The position numbers and the translations under genes were made by a program. Below are positions 1 to 8,088 of a stretch of DNA of 8,238 nucleotides, one piece after another (position 1 is the stretch's first letter; each line of letters opens with the position of its first letter). The notes under the pieces were generated by a model that saw only the letters and a program-made list of their open reading frames with translations, did no database searches and had not been told where the DNA came from. Location: assembly GCA_002411015.1 (NCBI GenBank), contig DHPY01000068.1:31275-39512 (forward strand), in the 5' to 3' direction. The stretch is from Armatimonadetes bacterium UBA5352 (GTDB lineage: Bacteria; Armatimonadota; Zipacnadia; Zipacnadales; UBA5352).

Positions 1-85
1 GCCCGTCGCTACGAACGACACGGCAATGGCGGACGGCAAACGGCGGACGGCTGAGTGAGACGCGCAGGGAAGGCAGCGAGCGCGT
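1..85. other. Upstream non-coding leader with a short direct repeat
   Basis: No gene can be supported here. All three + frames close within or just past this stretch: frame 1 has a TGA at 52-54, frame 2 at 56-58, and frame 3 only at 87-89, inside the ABC gene. The stretch could therefore hold the last few codons of an upstream gene, but nothing decides it. A 10-bp direct repeat, GGCGGACGGC, occurs at 28-37 and 42-51 (14-bp period). A purine-rich AGGGAAGG at 66-73 lies 12 nt before the GTG at 86 and is a plausible, slightly distant ribosome binding site. I see no convincing -35/-10 pair. Confidence 0.5.
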
Positions 86-1018
86 GTGATTGAGATCAGG
101 GGGCTGACGAAACGCTACGGGCCGCTCACGGCGGTGGATAACCTCTGGCTGACCGTCGAGCGCGGTGATGCTATGGGCTTCATCGGGCCGAATGGCGCCG
201 GGAAGACCACCACCATCCGCATGCTCGCAACGCTGCTCAAGCCCGACGCAGGCACCGCCAGCGTCTCCGGCCACGACATCCAGCGGCAGCCCGATGAGGT
301 GCGCGGGAAGCTTGGCTACATGCCCGACTTCTTCGGCGTCTACGAGGACATGATGGTCTGGGAGTACCTCGACTTCTTCGCCGCCGCCCACTGCGTCCCG
401 CGGAGCCGCCGCCCCGGGCTGATCTCCGACGTGCTGGAGCTGACCGACCTCGGCCACCGCCGCGACGACTCCGTCAACTCCCTCTCGCGCGGCATGAAGC
501 AGCGCCTGTGCCTCGCGAAGACGCTCGTGCATGACCCCGATGTGCTGCTGCTCGACGAGCCCGCCTCCGGCCTCGACCCGCGCGCGCGGATGGAGGTGCG
601 GGAGCTTCTGCGCGAACTCTGCAAGCTCGAGAAGACGCTGCTGATCTCCTCGCACATCCTCCCCGAGCTTGCGGGGCTGTGCAACAAGATCGCGATCATC
701 GAGAACGGGCGGCTCGTGACCGCGGGCTCGGTGGATGAGATCCAGTCGCAGCTCCAGGGCGGCACGAAGCTCATCATCCGCGTGATGGACGGCTCCGCGG
801 AGTGCTGCGCGCACCTCGCCGCGCTCCCGGCGATCACGCAGGTGGGGGAGACCGACGGGCGCATCGAGGCGATCTACCAGGGCGCGGCGGGTGAGGAGTG
901 GCAGGTGCTCAGAGAGCTCGTGAACAGCGGCTTCCGCGTGCGGGGCTTCACTGAGGAAGAGATCGATCTCGAGGGCATCTACGTGCGCGCGACGAGGGGG
1001 CTCGGCAGCGATGGTTGA
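86..1018 (+). CDS. ABC transporter ATP-binding protein (ABC-2 / drug-exporter type)
   Basis: This is the cytoplasmic ATPase subunit expected to power the permease encoded directly downstream. The 310-residue protein has the full nucleotide-binding domain in order: Walker A GPNGAGKTT at about 34-42, signature LSRGMKQRL at 133-141, Walker B VLLLDEP at 153-159, D-loop SGLD at 161-164 and H-loop histidine at 190 (SSH). About 90 residues follow the H-loop, a C-terminal extension usual for the ABC-2 exporter (CcmA/NatA-like) class. The start is GTG; the reading MIEIRGLTKRYG gives the normal family N-terminus and the next Met is already inside the core fold. One oddity is that the Q-loop position reads YMPDFFG, so Asp81 stands where Gln is usual; I recall this variant from a subset of ABC-2 ATPases, so it need not mean loss of function. 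The stop overlaps the next gene by 8 nt, implying translational coupling. The substrate is unknown. Confidence 0.95.
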   Translation: MIEIRGLTKRYGPLTAVDNLWLTVERGDAMGFIGPNGAGKTTTIRMLATLLKPDAGTASVSGHDIQRQPDEVRGKLGYMPDFFGVYEDMMVWEYLDFFAAAHCVPRSRRPGLISDVLELTDLGHRRDDSVNSLSRGMKQRLCLAKTLVHDPDVLLLDEPASGLDPRARMEVRELLRELCKLEKTLLISSHILPELAGLCNKIAIIENGRLVTAGSVDEIQSQLQGGTKLIIRVMDGSAECCAHLAALPAITQVGETDGRIEAIYQGAAGEEWQVLRELVNSGFRVRGFTEEEIDLEGIYVRATRGLGSDG

Positions 1019-2123
1019 GACGCTCGACCGGCTCCTCTACACGCTGCTGCACTTCAACCCGGCGGTCGCCTGGCATGAGCTGCGCCTGCGGATGCGCGTG
1101 GGCAAGGCCTTCGTGCTGCTGGGCGCGTACGTGCTCCTCGCGGCGCTGGCGGTCGTGCTGCCGGTGGTCTTCACCGCGTGGGAGCGCACTCAGTACGGCG
1201 GCGGGATGCCCGCGACGGACCTCGGACGCGTCGGCCTGCACGCGCTGACCTACGTGCAGCTCACGCTGATCTTCATCGTGCTGCCCGCGTATGCGGCCTC
1301 GACGATCGCGGCGGAGCGCGAGCGGCAGACGCTGGAGATGCTGCGCGCGACGCTGCTGACGCCGTGGGATGTCGTGACGGGGAAGCTCCTCTCGGTGCTG
1401 GCCTTCGGCGTGATCCTTCTCGCAACGACGGTTCCCGTGGCGGCATGGTGCCTGCTGCTCGGCGGCGTGTCGCCGACAGAGGTGCTGCGCGTCTACGTCA
1501 TCCTGCTGATGACCGCCTGCTGGGTCTCGGCGCTGGGCGTGCTGATGAGCGCGCACGCGGGCCGCGCGGTCGCAGCGATCGTCAGCACCTACGGCGTGAT
1601 CCTCGGAGCGACGGTGCTCTCGGCGGCGGCGGTCTACGCCTTCTTCATGTGGACGATGCTCTCGATGCACGGCGGCACGCCGATCCTCGGCGCGGGTGTG
1701 GCGACGCTGGCGGTGGGCGTGGCGGTCATCGCGACTGCTGTGGTGACCGCCGCGCTGGTGCGGTGGCTGGCTGGGCGCGTGCGGCCGCTGAGGCGCGCCG
1801 CACACAACGGACTGCTCGCGGTGGCGCTCGTCATCATCCTCATCGGCGTGCTGATGACCGTGCAGATGCCGCTGGTGGAGAAGCTGAGCACGGCCGCGCC
1901 GACGGCGCTCCTGCTGGTGAACCCCTACGCGGGCGCGGCTGCGGTGCTGGAGGAATCGGCGGCCCGTGAGCTGATCAGCTCCACCACGCCGACGGGCCGC
2001 GGCACTCCCGCGGCGGACCTCAACGGATACGTCTGCGCAACCCTGACCTGGCTTTATCTCGTGGCGGCGGCGCTGCTGTGGATCGCGGCGGTCCAGCGCT
2101 ACGCCCGCCACTCGGCGACCTGA
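1011..2123 (+). CDS. ABC-2 type transporter permease
   Basis: This is a 370-residue integral membrane protein, the likely channel partner of the upstream ATPase. Hydrophobic stretches fall at roughly 33-55, 80-100, 125-150, 160-180, 186-212, 225-252, 265-285 and 342-362, giving about six to eight membrane segments. Between the second and third lies AAERERQTLEMLRATLLTP followed by WDVVTGK (about 100-125), which matches the ERE-x-GTLE-x-LL-x-TP-x-GK pattern of ABC-2 permeases. The N-terminal NPAVAWHELRLRMR segment is also typical of this group. The ATG at 1011 overlaps the ATPase stop, and a GAGGGGG at 994-1000 is placed 10 nt before it. The pairing with the ATPase is strong; direction (export) is inferred from family, and nothing identifies the substrate (lipid, polysaccharide, protein or drug). 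Confidence 0.92.
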   Translation: MVETLDRLLYTLLHFNPAVAWHELRLRMRVGKAFVLLGAYVLLAALAVVLPVVFTAWERTQYGGGMPATDLGRVGLHALTYVQLTLIFIVLPAYAASTIAAERERQTLEMLRATLLTPWDVVTGKLLSVLAFGVILLATTVPVAAWCLLLGGVSPTEVLRVYVILLMTACWVSALGVLMSAHAGRAVAAIVSTYGVILGATVLSAAAVYAFFMWTMLSMHGGTPILGAGVATLAVGVAVIATAVVTAALVRWLAGRVRPLRRAAHNGLLAVALVIILIGVLMTVQMPLVEKLSTAAPTALLLVNPYAGAAAVLEESAARELISSTTPTGRGTPAADLNGYVCATLTWLYLVAAALLWIAAVQRYARHSAT

Positions 2124-2127
2124 TGGT

Positions 2128-2134
2128 GGGGAGG
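2128..2134 (+). promoter_or_regulatory. Ribosome binding site of the coiled-coil gene
   Basis: GGGGAGG ends 8 nt before the ATG at 2143. The site overlaps the alternative in-frame GTG at 2134, which therefore cannot be served by it; this decides the start in favour of 2143. Confidence 0.7.
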
Positions 2135-2142
2135 TGGACGCG

Positions 2143-3894
2143 ATGGCCGTGGACGCATCGGCGTACGTGTCACTGGAAGCCGCCGAGCGCGCGCTGAGGG
2201 GGAGGCTGGCGCGCCTGCGGGCGTGGGTGCGCGTGCTTATCGCCACGCGCTTCGCGATGATCGGCGTGGCCTCCGGCGCGGCGATGCTGGCCATCCTCCG
2301 CGGCTACGATGAGCTGTATGGCGTGACGCACCCGGTCATGGATGCACTCTCCCCGCTGCTGTGGGCGTGTGCGGCCGCGCTGATCGTGGGGGCGCTCTGG
2401 CCGCTGCCGGACCGCCTGATCGCGGCCAGCGCCGACCGGCGGCTGGCGCTGCGCGACCGGATCGCCACCGCGGTGGAGCTGAGTCGCACGCTCTACCCGG
2501 ACGGCATGGAGCGCGCGCAGATCTTCGACGCGGTGCGCCATCTCTCAGAGCTCACGCCGTGGCGGGCCTATCCGCTGCGCTTCGACCGGCTGGCGAAGAC
2601 GATGGTGGGCTGCCTCGCGCTGCTGGCCGCGGTGGAGCTTGCGCCGATCCCGCCGCTGCTGCTGAGCACGCGCGAGCGGGACGAGCAGGCGGAGCTGCGG
2701 GCGATCGCGCAGCAGCTCAAGCCCGCGGTCACGAAGCTCAGGGAGCTGGCCGACGAGGCCGAGGACGAAGAGACCGATGCGACCGCGAAGCGCCTCGAGC
2801 GGCTGACGGAGCGGATGGAGCGCGGGCGGGTGCCGAAGCGCGAGGCGCTGCTGGAGCTTGGGGCGATGATGAAGCGCCTCGACGCGCGGATCAAGCCGCC
2901 CTCGCTGAAGACCGCGCGCGAGGCCGCTCAGGAGATCGGCGAGCGCGGCCGCGAGGAGATGGCGAAGCGCGCCGAGGAGCTTGCCGAGCGCGCCCGCCAG
3001 CAGGGCAACCGCGAGCTGGAGAAGCGGATGCGCGAGGCCGCCGAGCGCGCGCGCAAGGCCTCCAGTGCGGATGACATGCGCAAGCTCGGCGAGGAGATGG
3101 AGCAGGCGGCGGCGCAGACCGGGACCTCGCTCAACCCATCGGCGCTGCTCGATGCCGCGGCGGTGGCGATCTCCGGCGAGGAGTGGGATGAGGCGCTGAG
3201 CGCGCTGGAGAGCCTGCAGGAGTGCCTCGCGGGCGGTGACACAGAGCTCACGCAGGAGCAGGCCGAGGAGCTTGCGCGGAAGCTGGAGGAGCTCGCGAAG
3301 AAGCTCGAGGGCACGGAGCTGTCCGAGCTGTCGCAGCGCCTCCAGCAGGCCGGGCAGTGCCTGCGGCAGGGCGACTGCCAGGGAGCCTGCCAGTGCCTCG
3401 GCCAGGGCACATGCGCGGGGAGGTCGGGCCTCGGGGCCGCGAAGCTCGGCTCGGGCGTCGCGGCGATGCAGGCGGCGGCGGATGCGGCCGCGCAGTCCCT
3501 GCGGCGCCCAGGCTCGTCGCAGAACGCCGGGATGGGCATCGGCCCGGATGATGGCTCGCGCAACCGCATCGACCCGAACACGCCGGGCGCGTCCCTCTAC
3601 GCCCCGCGCGAGACGCCGGTGGACGCGACGCCGGAGCAGGTGCGCAGCGCCGTCCGCGAGGGCGGCGAGAGCTACCTCAGCCCGAGCCCGACGCGCGGCG
3701 CGCCGGATCGCGTGGATCCATCGCGCGTGCCCTACTACGAGGTTATCGGCGACTACTCGCGCGCGGCTGAGGACGCGCTGGAGACTGAGGAGGTCCCGCC
3801 CGCCTACCGCGGCACGGTGCGGCAGTACTTCGACTCGCTGCAGGGCGGTGACGGCGGGGACGGCGGGAACGGCGGGAACGGCGGCGCAGGGTGA
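2143..3894 (+). CDS. Membrane-anchored coiled-coil protein with cysteine cluster
   Basis: I do not recognise a named family with certainty; proteins of this build recur beside MoxR/DUF58/VWA genes, and it resembles DUF4175-like proteins in layout. The 583 residues run: two N-terminal membrane helices (about 33-53 and 68-86), a soluble stretch, a third hydrophobic helix (about 153-174), then a long Glu/Arg/Lys/Ala-rich helical region (about 177-325 and 340-403) that should form coiled coils. A cysteine cluster follows (Cys406, 412, 416, 418, 424), then a Ser/Pro/Gly linker with low complexity, and a compact C-terminal block around 530-566 (YYEVIGDYSRAAEDAL and VPPAYRGTVRQYFDSL) that looks like the conserved part. 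It ends in a Gly-rich tail. The ATG at 2143 was chosen over GTG 2134 because of the Shine-Dalgarno position. The gap to the permease is only 19 nt, so it belongs to the same operon. A scaffold or substrate-handling role between the ABC exporter and the MoxR module is inference. Confidence 0.85.
   Translation: MAVDASAYVSLEAAERALRGRLARLRAWVRVLIATRFAMIGVASGAAMLAILRGYDELYGVTHPVMDALSPLLWACAAALIVGALWPLPDRLIAASADRRLALRDRIATAVELSRTLYPDGMERAQIFDAVRHLSELTPWRAYPLRFDRLAKTMVGCLALLAAVELAPIPPLLLSTRERDEQAELRAIAQQLKPAVTKLRELADEAEDEETDATAKRLERLTERMERGRVPKREALLELGAMMKRLDARIKPPSLKTAREAAQEIGERGREEMAKRAEELAERARQQGNRELEKRMREAAERARKASSADDMRKLGEEMEQAAAQTGTSLNPSALLDAAAVAISGEEWDEALSALESLQECLAGGDTELTQEQAEELARKLEELAKKLEGTELSELSQRLQQAGQCLRQGDCQGACQCLGQGTCAGRSGLGAAKLGSGVAAMQAAADAAAQSLRRPGSSQNAGMGIGPDDGSRNRIDPNTPGASLYAPRETPVDATPEQVRSAVREGGESYLSPSPTRGAPDRVDPSRVPYYEVIGDYSRAAEDALETEEVPPAYRGTVRQYFDSLQGGDGGDGGNGGNGGAG
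3844..3879 (+). repeat. 9-bp tandem repeat encoding (GGD)2(GGN)2
   Basis: Four in-frame copies of GGCGGGRAC (the first reads GGCGGTGAC) end the coiled-coil gene, followed by a partial GGA copy before the stop. The product is a flexible GGDGGDGGNGGNGGAG tail. A 9-bp period keeps frame under copy-number change, so this may be length-variable between strains. Confidence 0.85.
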
Positions 3895-3911
3895 CGGGTG
3901 ACGATGAGCCA

Positions 3912-4034
3912 CGGAGGGGCCGCACGAGCATCAATCGCGCAGCGGTTGATGCGAGGCCGGCCCATCACCAAGACTGCGACCGTGGGCCGACCTCGCCTCG
4001 CTCGCAGGCTCGCGAGGCTCGTGCGGCCCCTCCG
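3912..4034. repeat. Large intergenic inverted-repeat element, four-way-junction fold
   Basis: An 18-bp perfect inverted repeat (CGGAGGGGCCGCACGAGC at 3912-3929, its complement at 4017-4034) encloses further pairing. Using 3912-3927 with 4019-4034 as a 16-bp closing stem, the interior divides exactly into three hairpins. The first is 3928-3938/3942-3952 (11 pairs, one T-G, loop GCA). The second is 3953-3964/3983-3994 (11 of 12 pairs, C3957/A3990 mismatch, plus T3965-G3982 wobble). The third is 3995-4001/4012-4018 (7 pairs, 10-nt loop). No base is left unpaired at the junction. The element fills most of the 179-nt gap between the coiled-coil and MoxR genes and ends 22 nt before the MoxR Shine-Dalgarno. 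There is no U-tract, so it is not a textbook terminator. It most likely belongs to an interspersed non-coding repeat family, or acts in mRNA processing. Confidence 0.75.
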
Positions 4035-4056
4035 AGCCGCGATCAGAGAGAGCAAC

Positions 4057-4065
4057 AGGAAGGAG
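4057..4065 (+). promoter_or_regulatory. Ribosome binding site of the MoxR gene
   Basis: AGGAAGGAG ends 8 nt before the ATG at 4074. It fixes the start there and rejects an upstream in-frame GTG at 3891, from which translation would have to read through the folded repeat element. Confidence 0.85.
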
Positions 4066-4073
4066 CCGACACG

Positions 4074-5105
<1,032 letters not shown>

Positions 5106-5112
5106 TCGCGCG

Positions 5113-6012
5113 ATGAGGCGCCACGCAGCCGCCGAGAGCGACTACCTCCTGCCGCCGGAGCTTCTGCGCAAGCTCGAGCGGGCGGCGATCCAGTCGCGAC
5201 GCGTGATGATCGGCCGCACGAAGGGCGAGCGCCGCTCCGCGAAGCGCGGCACCTCCGTGGAGTTCGCCGACTACCGCGCCTACGCCCCCGGCGATGACCT
5301 CCGCTACCTCGACTGGAACGCCTACGCGCGCCTGCAGCGCCTCTTCATCAAGCTCTTCCACGAGGAGGAGGATCTGCACGTCTACGCGCTGCTCGACGCC
5401 TCCGCCTCGATGGGATTCGGCGCGCCGACCAAGCTCGACTTCGGCGTGCGGGCAGCGGCGGCGCTCGGGTACATGGGCCTGTGCGGCGGCGACCGCGTGC
5501 AGCTCTACGCGCGCTCCGACGGCGCCCCGCTCCGCTCGCGGCAGTTCCGCGGCCGCGGCTGCGCGATGGAGATGTTCGAGTGGCTTAAGGGCCTGCGCCC
5601 CGGCGGCGAAACGCAGCTTCCGGAGGCCGTGGATACCCTTCTGCGCACGCAGCCCGCGCCGGGCGTGGTCTTCGTCATCTCCGATCTGCTGACCGACCAG
5701 TGGCAGGAGGCCGTCGCGCGGCTCGCGGTGGGGAAGTGCGACGTATGCCTGCTGCAGGTCTTCGCGCGCGAGGAGGTGCGGCCGGAGCTGCAGGGCGACC
5801 TGCGCCTCGTGGATGCCGAGACCGGTGCGGAGCGCGAGATCACGATGGGCCAGCGGACCATGCGCGACTACGAGCGCGCGCGGGACGAGTTCCTCGGCGA
5901 GGTGCGCGCGGCATGCAACCGCTACGGCTTCTCCTGGCTCTTCGCCACGAGCGACCAGTCGCTCGACGACGTGCTCCTGCGCTCGATGCGGAGGCTGGGA
6001 GTGGTGAGGTAG
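5113..6012 (+). CDS. DUF58 domain protein (VWA-like fold)
   Basis: This is the usual partner of MoxR. The 299-residue protein has no membrane helix, so it is a cytoplasmic member. The DUF58 signature is clear: EFADYRAYAPGDDLRYLDW (50-68), preceded by RRSAKRGTS. A VWA-like sheet follows with LLDASASM (93-100), whose D-x-S-x-S arrangement is a candidate metal-ion adhesion site, and VVFVISDLL (185-193) supplies a later acidic strand end. It ends in FSWLFATSDQSLDDVLLRSMRRLGVV. The start is uncertain: ATG 5113 gives no overlap with MoxR but has a weak upstream Shine-Dalgarno; an in-frame ATG at 5092 would add seven residues (MCRCDRA) and overlap MoxR by 14 nt. I prefer 5113 because the added residues do not resemble a family N-terminus. 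The molecular role of DUF58 proteins is not well established. Confidence 0.94.
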   Translation: MRRHAAAESDYLLPPELLRKLERAAIQSRRVMIGRTKGERRSAKRGTSVEFADYRAYAPGDDLRYLDWNAYARLQRLFIKLFHEEEDLHVYALLDASASMGFGAPTKLDFGVRAAAALGYMGLCGGDRVQLYARSDGAPLRSRQFRGRGCAMEMFEWLKGLRPGGETQLPEAVDTLLRTQPAPGVVFVISDLLTDQWQEAVARLAVGKCDVCLLQVFAREEVRPELQGDLRLVDAETGAEREITMGQRTMRDYERARDEFLGEVRAACNRYGFSWLFATSDQSLDDVLLRSMRRLGVVR

Positions 6013-6093
6013 GGGGGACGGCAACGGCGGCAATTGGGAATTGGGCAAGTGTGGAACGGGGCCCGAACGAGGACTGCAGGAGCGCCCCCGCCC

Positions 6094-6176
6094 CCGTGGG
6101 GCAGGCATCCTGCCTGCCGCCGTAGCCGTGGCGAATCTGCTGGCCGACGACCGCAGGCTGGAAGCCTGCGCCACGG
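6094..6176. repeat. Inverted pair of REP-like hairpins
   Basis: Two 25-nt units lie in opposite orientation at 6094-6118 and 6152-6176, separated by 33 nt. Each has a CCGTGG box next to an 8-bp perfect stem with a 3-nt loop: stems 6100-6107/6111-6118 (loop TCC) and 6152-6159/6163-6170 (loop GGA, TCC on the other strand). Aligned in the same sense, the units match at 21 of 25 positions, and the four differences are exactly two swapped base pairs, the outermost and innermost of the stem. The two CCGTGG boxes can also pair with each other. The element sits in the 217-nt gap 6013-6229 before the VWA gene. The rest of that gap holds a GACGGCAACGGCGGCAAT stretch at 6017-6034, a double AATTGGG at 6032-6045 and the VWA gene's Shine-Dalgarno; I see no other gene or clear promoter in it. 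Confidence 0.8.
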
Positions 6177-6211
6177 TGAGAAGACGTGCGCCGCGGCCCT
6201 GACGCGAATGG

Positions 6212-6218
6212 AAGGAGG
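6212..6218 (+). promoter_or_regulatory. Ribosome binding site of the VWA gene
   Basis: AAGGAGG lies 11 nt before the ATG at 6230. A closer ATG at 6219 opens only a four-codon frame (MTRR) whose TGA overlaps the ATG at 6230; it is probably chance. Confidence 0.75.
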
Positions 6219-6229
6219 ATGACGCGCAG

Positions 6230-8080
6230 ATGAGCAGCCTGTCGCTGATGGCGCCGGTTGCGCTGGCGGCCCTCGTGCCGCTCGCGGCCATCATCGTGCT
6301 CCTCTACCTCCTGAAGCTCCGGAGGCACGACGTCCCCGTCCCCTCCGTCTTCCTCTGGCGCCAGGCAATCGAGGACGTGCAGGCCAACGCACCCTTCCAG
6401 CGCCTGCGCATGAGCCTCCTCCTGCTCCTGCAGCTCATCGCGCTCACCGCCCTCGTCTTCGCGCTGGCGGTGCCCTTCGTGATGGCGCGCCGGCTCCCGG
6501 GCCGCACCAGCGTCATCGTCCTCGATGCCTCAGCAAGCATGAACGCCACCGATGTCGCGGGCTCGCGGCTTGAGGCGGCGCGCGGGCGGGCGCGGGAGAT
6601 CGTCGGCGCCATGAGCGGCCGCGACGAGGCCGCCCTGATCGTCTGCGGTGCGCGCCCGGCCGTCGCGGTGCCGATGACCCGCGACCGCAGGCGGCTGCTG
6701 CGCGCGCTCGACGCGGTGCGGCCGACCGACTGCGCCACGAACCTCCGCGACGGCCTGCTGCTCGGCACCGGCCTCGCCTCCCGCCGCGAGGATGCACGCC
6801 TCTACCTCATCAGCGACGGCGCCGTGGACGGACTCCCGGCCCCTCCCGCTGGCGTCGAGATCGAGTTCATCCGCGTCGGCGAGCGCTCGGAGAACGTGGC
6901 GATCGTCGCCTTCGAGGCCGCCCGGCCGGTTGGCGCGGAGGAGATGCAGCTCTTCATCCGCCTGCGCAACTACTGCGCGAATGCGCGCGAGGTGGAGCTT
7001 GCGGTCTACCTCGACGACGCGGCGCTCGACGCGCGCCGGGTGACGGCCGCCGCCGGGCAGGACCACGTTGAGGCGTGGGAGGCCGCGGGCGTCGCAGGCG
7101 GACTGCTGCGCGCGGAGATCGCGGTGGAGGACGATCTCGCGGCGGACAACGTCGCCTACGCCCGCGCGGGGGCGGGGGGCGCGGGCAGCGTCCTGCTCGT
7201 CGGCCCGGGCAACCTCTTCCTCGAGCAGGCGCTGCTCATCCAGCCCGACGTGACGGTCATGCGCGCCGAGTCGCTCACCGCGGCACAGGCCGAGGAGGCC
7301 TACGCGCAGCATGACCTGGTGGTCTTCGACCGCACGCCCGTCCCCGTGCCGCCGACTGAGGGCGCGGTGCTGCTGGTGGACACGGGCGGCTGGGCGGGCC
7401 TCGCATCGCGAACGGAGACTCTCGAGCAGCCGCGGATCGGTTCGTGGCAGGAGGATCACCCCGTGCTGCGCCACGTGAACCTCGCGGCGGCGGGGATCGC
7501 ACGTGCGCATGTGCTTGCGCCCGGCCCCGGCGCGGAGGTGCTCGCGCAGGCGGAGGGCAAGCCGCTCGTGGTCGCGCTGGAGCAGGAGGGACTCCGCGCG
7601 GTCGCCATCGGCTGGGACCTGCTGGACAGCGACCTACCGCTGAGAGTCGGCTTCCCAGTGCTGGTAAGCAACCTCACGCGCTGGCTAGGCGAGGTGCGGG
7701 GGGCGGAGGAGACGCGGCTGCTGCGCCCCGGCGCCACGGTGCGCTACGCAATAGCGCCGGAGGTCGAGCGCGCGACGCTGGAGCCTCCGGGCGGGGAGCG
7801 CCGTCGCCTGGCCGCCTCGGGCGGCGAGGTGACCTGCGCCGAGGCGGACCGTGTGGGCCTCTACCGCCTCACCGCGGGCGAGCAGGAGTTCCGGTTCGCG
7901 ATGGACCTTCGCGACGCGGCGGAGTCGGACCTTGCGCCGCGCGCGGAGTTGACGGTCGGTGAGCGGCAGGTGGCCTCCAGCGAGCGCGAACTGCGGAGTG
8001 AGCGGCACCTGTGGCCGTGGCTGGCGGTGCTGGCCATCGTTGCACTTACCGCTGAGTGGTATTTCTATCACAGAAGATAG
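6230..8080 (+). CDS. BatA / VWA-domain membrane protein
   Basis: The 616-residue protein starts with two membrane helices (about 8-28 and 61-83) joined by a basic, proline-containing loop (LKLRRHDVPVPSVFLWRQA), the layout of the BatA N-terminal domain. A von Willebrand A domain follows: VIVLDASASM carries the metal-site residues Asp99, Ser101 and Ser103, with a further Thr at about 166-170 (PTDCATNL) and ISDG with Asp196. After the VWA domain come beta-rich segments, a region VLLVGPGNLFLEQALL around 321-336, then WDLLDSDLPLRVGFPVLVSNLTRWL (462-486), a block I recall from longer BatA-type proteins. A single C-terminal helix (about 594-612) ends in YHRR. This suggests the middle domains lie on one side of the membrane, anchored at both ends. 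It is expected to be a MoxR client, acting with the DUF58 protein; the function in this organism is not shown. Bat genes were named for aerotolerance in Bacteroides, which should not be transferred here without test. Confidence 0.9.
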   Translation: MSSLSLMAPVALAALVPLAAIIVLLYLLKLRRHDVPVPSVFLWRQAIEDVQANAPFQRLRMSLLLLLQLIALTALVFALAVPFVMARRLPGRTSVIVLDASASMNATDVAGSRLEAARGRAREIVGAMSGRDEAALIVCGARPAVAVPMTRDRRRLLRALDAVRPTDCATNLRDGLLLGTGLASRREDARLYLISDGAVDGLPAPPAGVEIEFIRVGERSENVAIVAFEAARPVGAEEMQLFIRLRNYCANAREVELAVYLDDAALDARRVTAAAGQDHVEAWEAAGVAGGLLRAEIAVEDDLAADNVAYARAGAGGAGSVLLVGPGNLFLEQALLIQPDVTVMRAESLTAAQAEEAYAQHDLVVFDRTPVPVPPTEGAVLLVDTGGWAGLASRTETLEQPRIGSWQEDHPVLRHVNLAAAGIARAHVLAPGPGAEVLAQAEGKPLVVALEQEGLRAVAIGWDLLDSDLPLRVGFPVLVSNLTRWLGEVRGAEETRLLRPGATVRYAIAPEVERATLEPPGGERRRLAASGGEVTCAEADRVGLYRLTAGEQEFRFAMDLRDAAESDLAPRAELTVGERQVASSERELRSERHLWPWLAVLAIVALTAEWYFYHRR

Positions 8081-8088
8081 CCAACGTA

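Noticed and set aside
1..85. C-terminal end of an upstream gene in frame 1 (stop at 52-54)
   Set aside because: Only 17 codons are visible and the other frames close equally soon; nothing favours this one.
948..2294. Long - strand open frame opposite the permease (and similar ones at 2545-3912, 3804-4994, 4942-6294, 6530-7510)
   Set aside because: Each lies opposite a well-supported gene, has Arg/His/Ala-rich composition typical of antisense frames in GC-rich DNA, and shows no family motif.
3912..4034. Intrinsic (Rho-independent) terminator
   Set aside because: The closing stem is strong but no T-rich tract follows; the sequence after 4034 is mixed and leads into the MoxR ribosome binding site.
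3891..4073. MoxR gene starting at GTG 3891 (404 residues)
   Set aside because: The extra 61 residues come from the inverted-repeat element and do not resemble a MoxR N-terminus; a strong Shine-Dalgarno is placed for ATG 4074.
6034..6230. Small + strand gene across the hairpin pair (6034-6222)
   Set aside because: The frame reads through both palindromes, has no ribosome binding site and gives a low-complexity peptide; the hairpin structure explains the sequence better.
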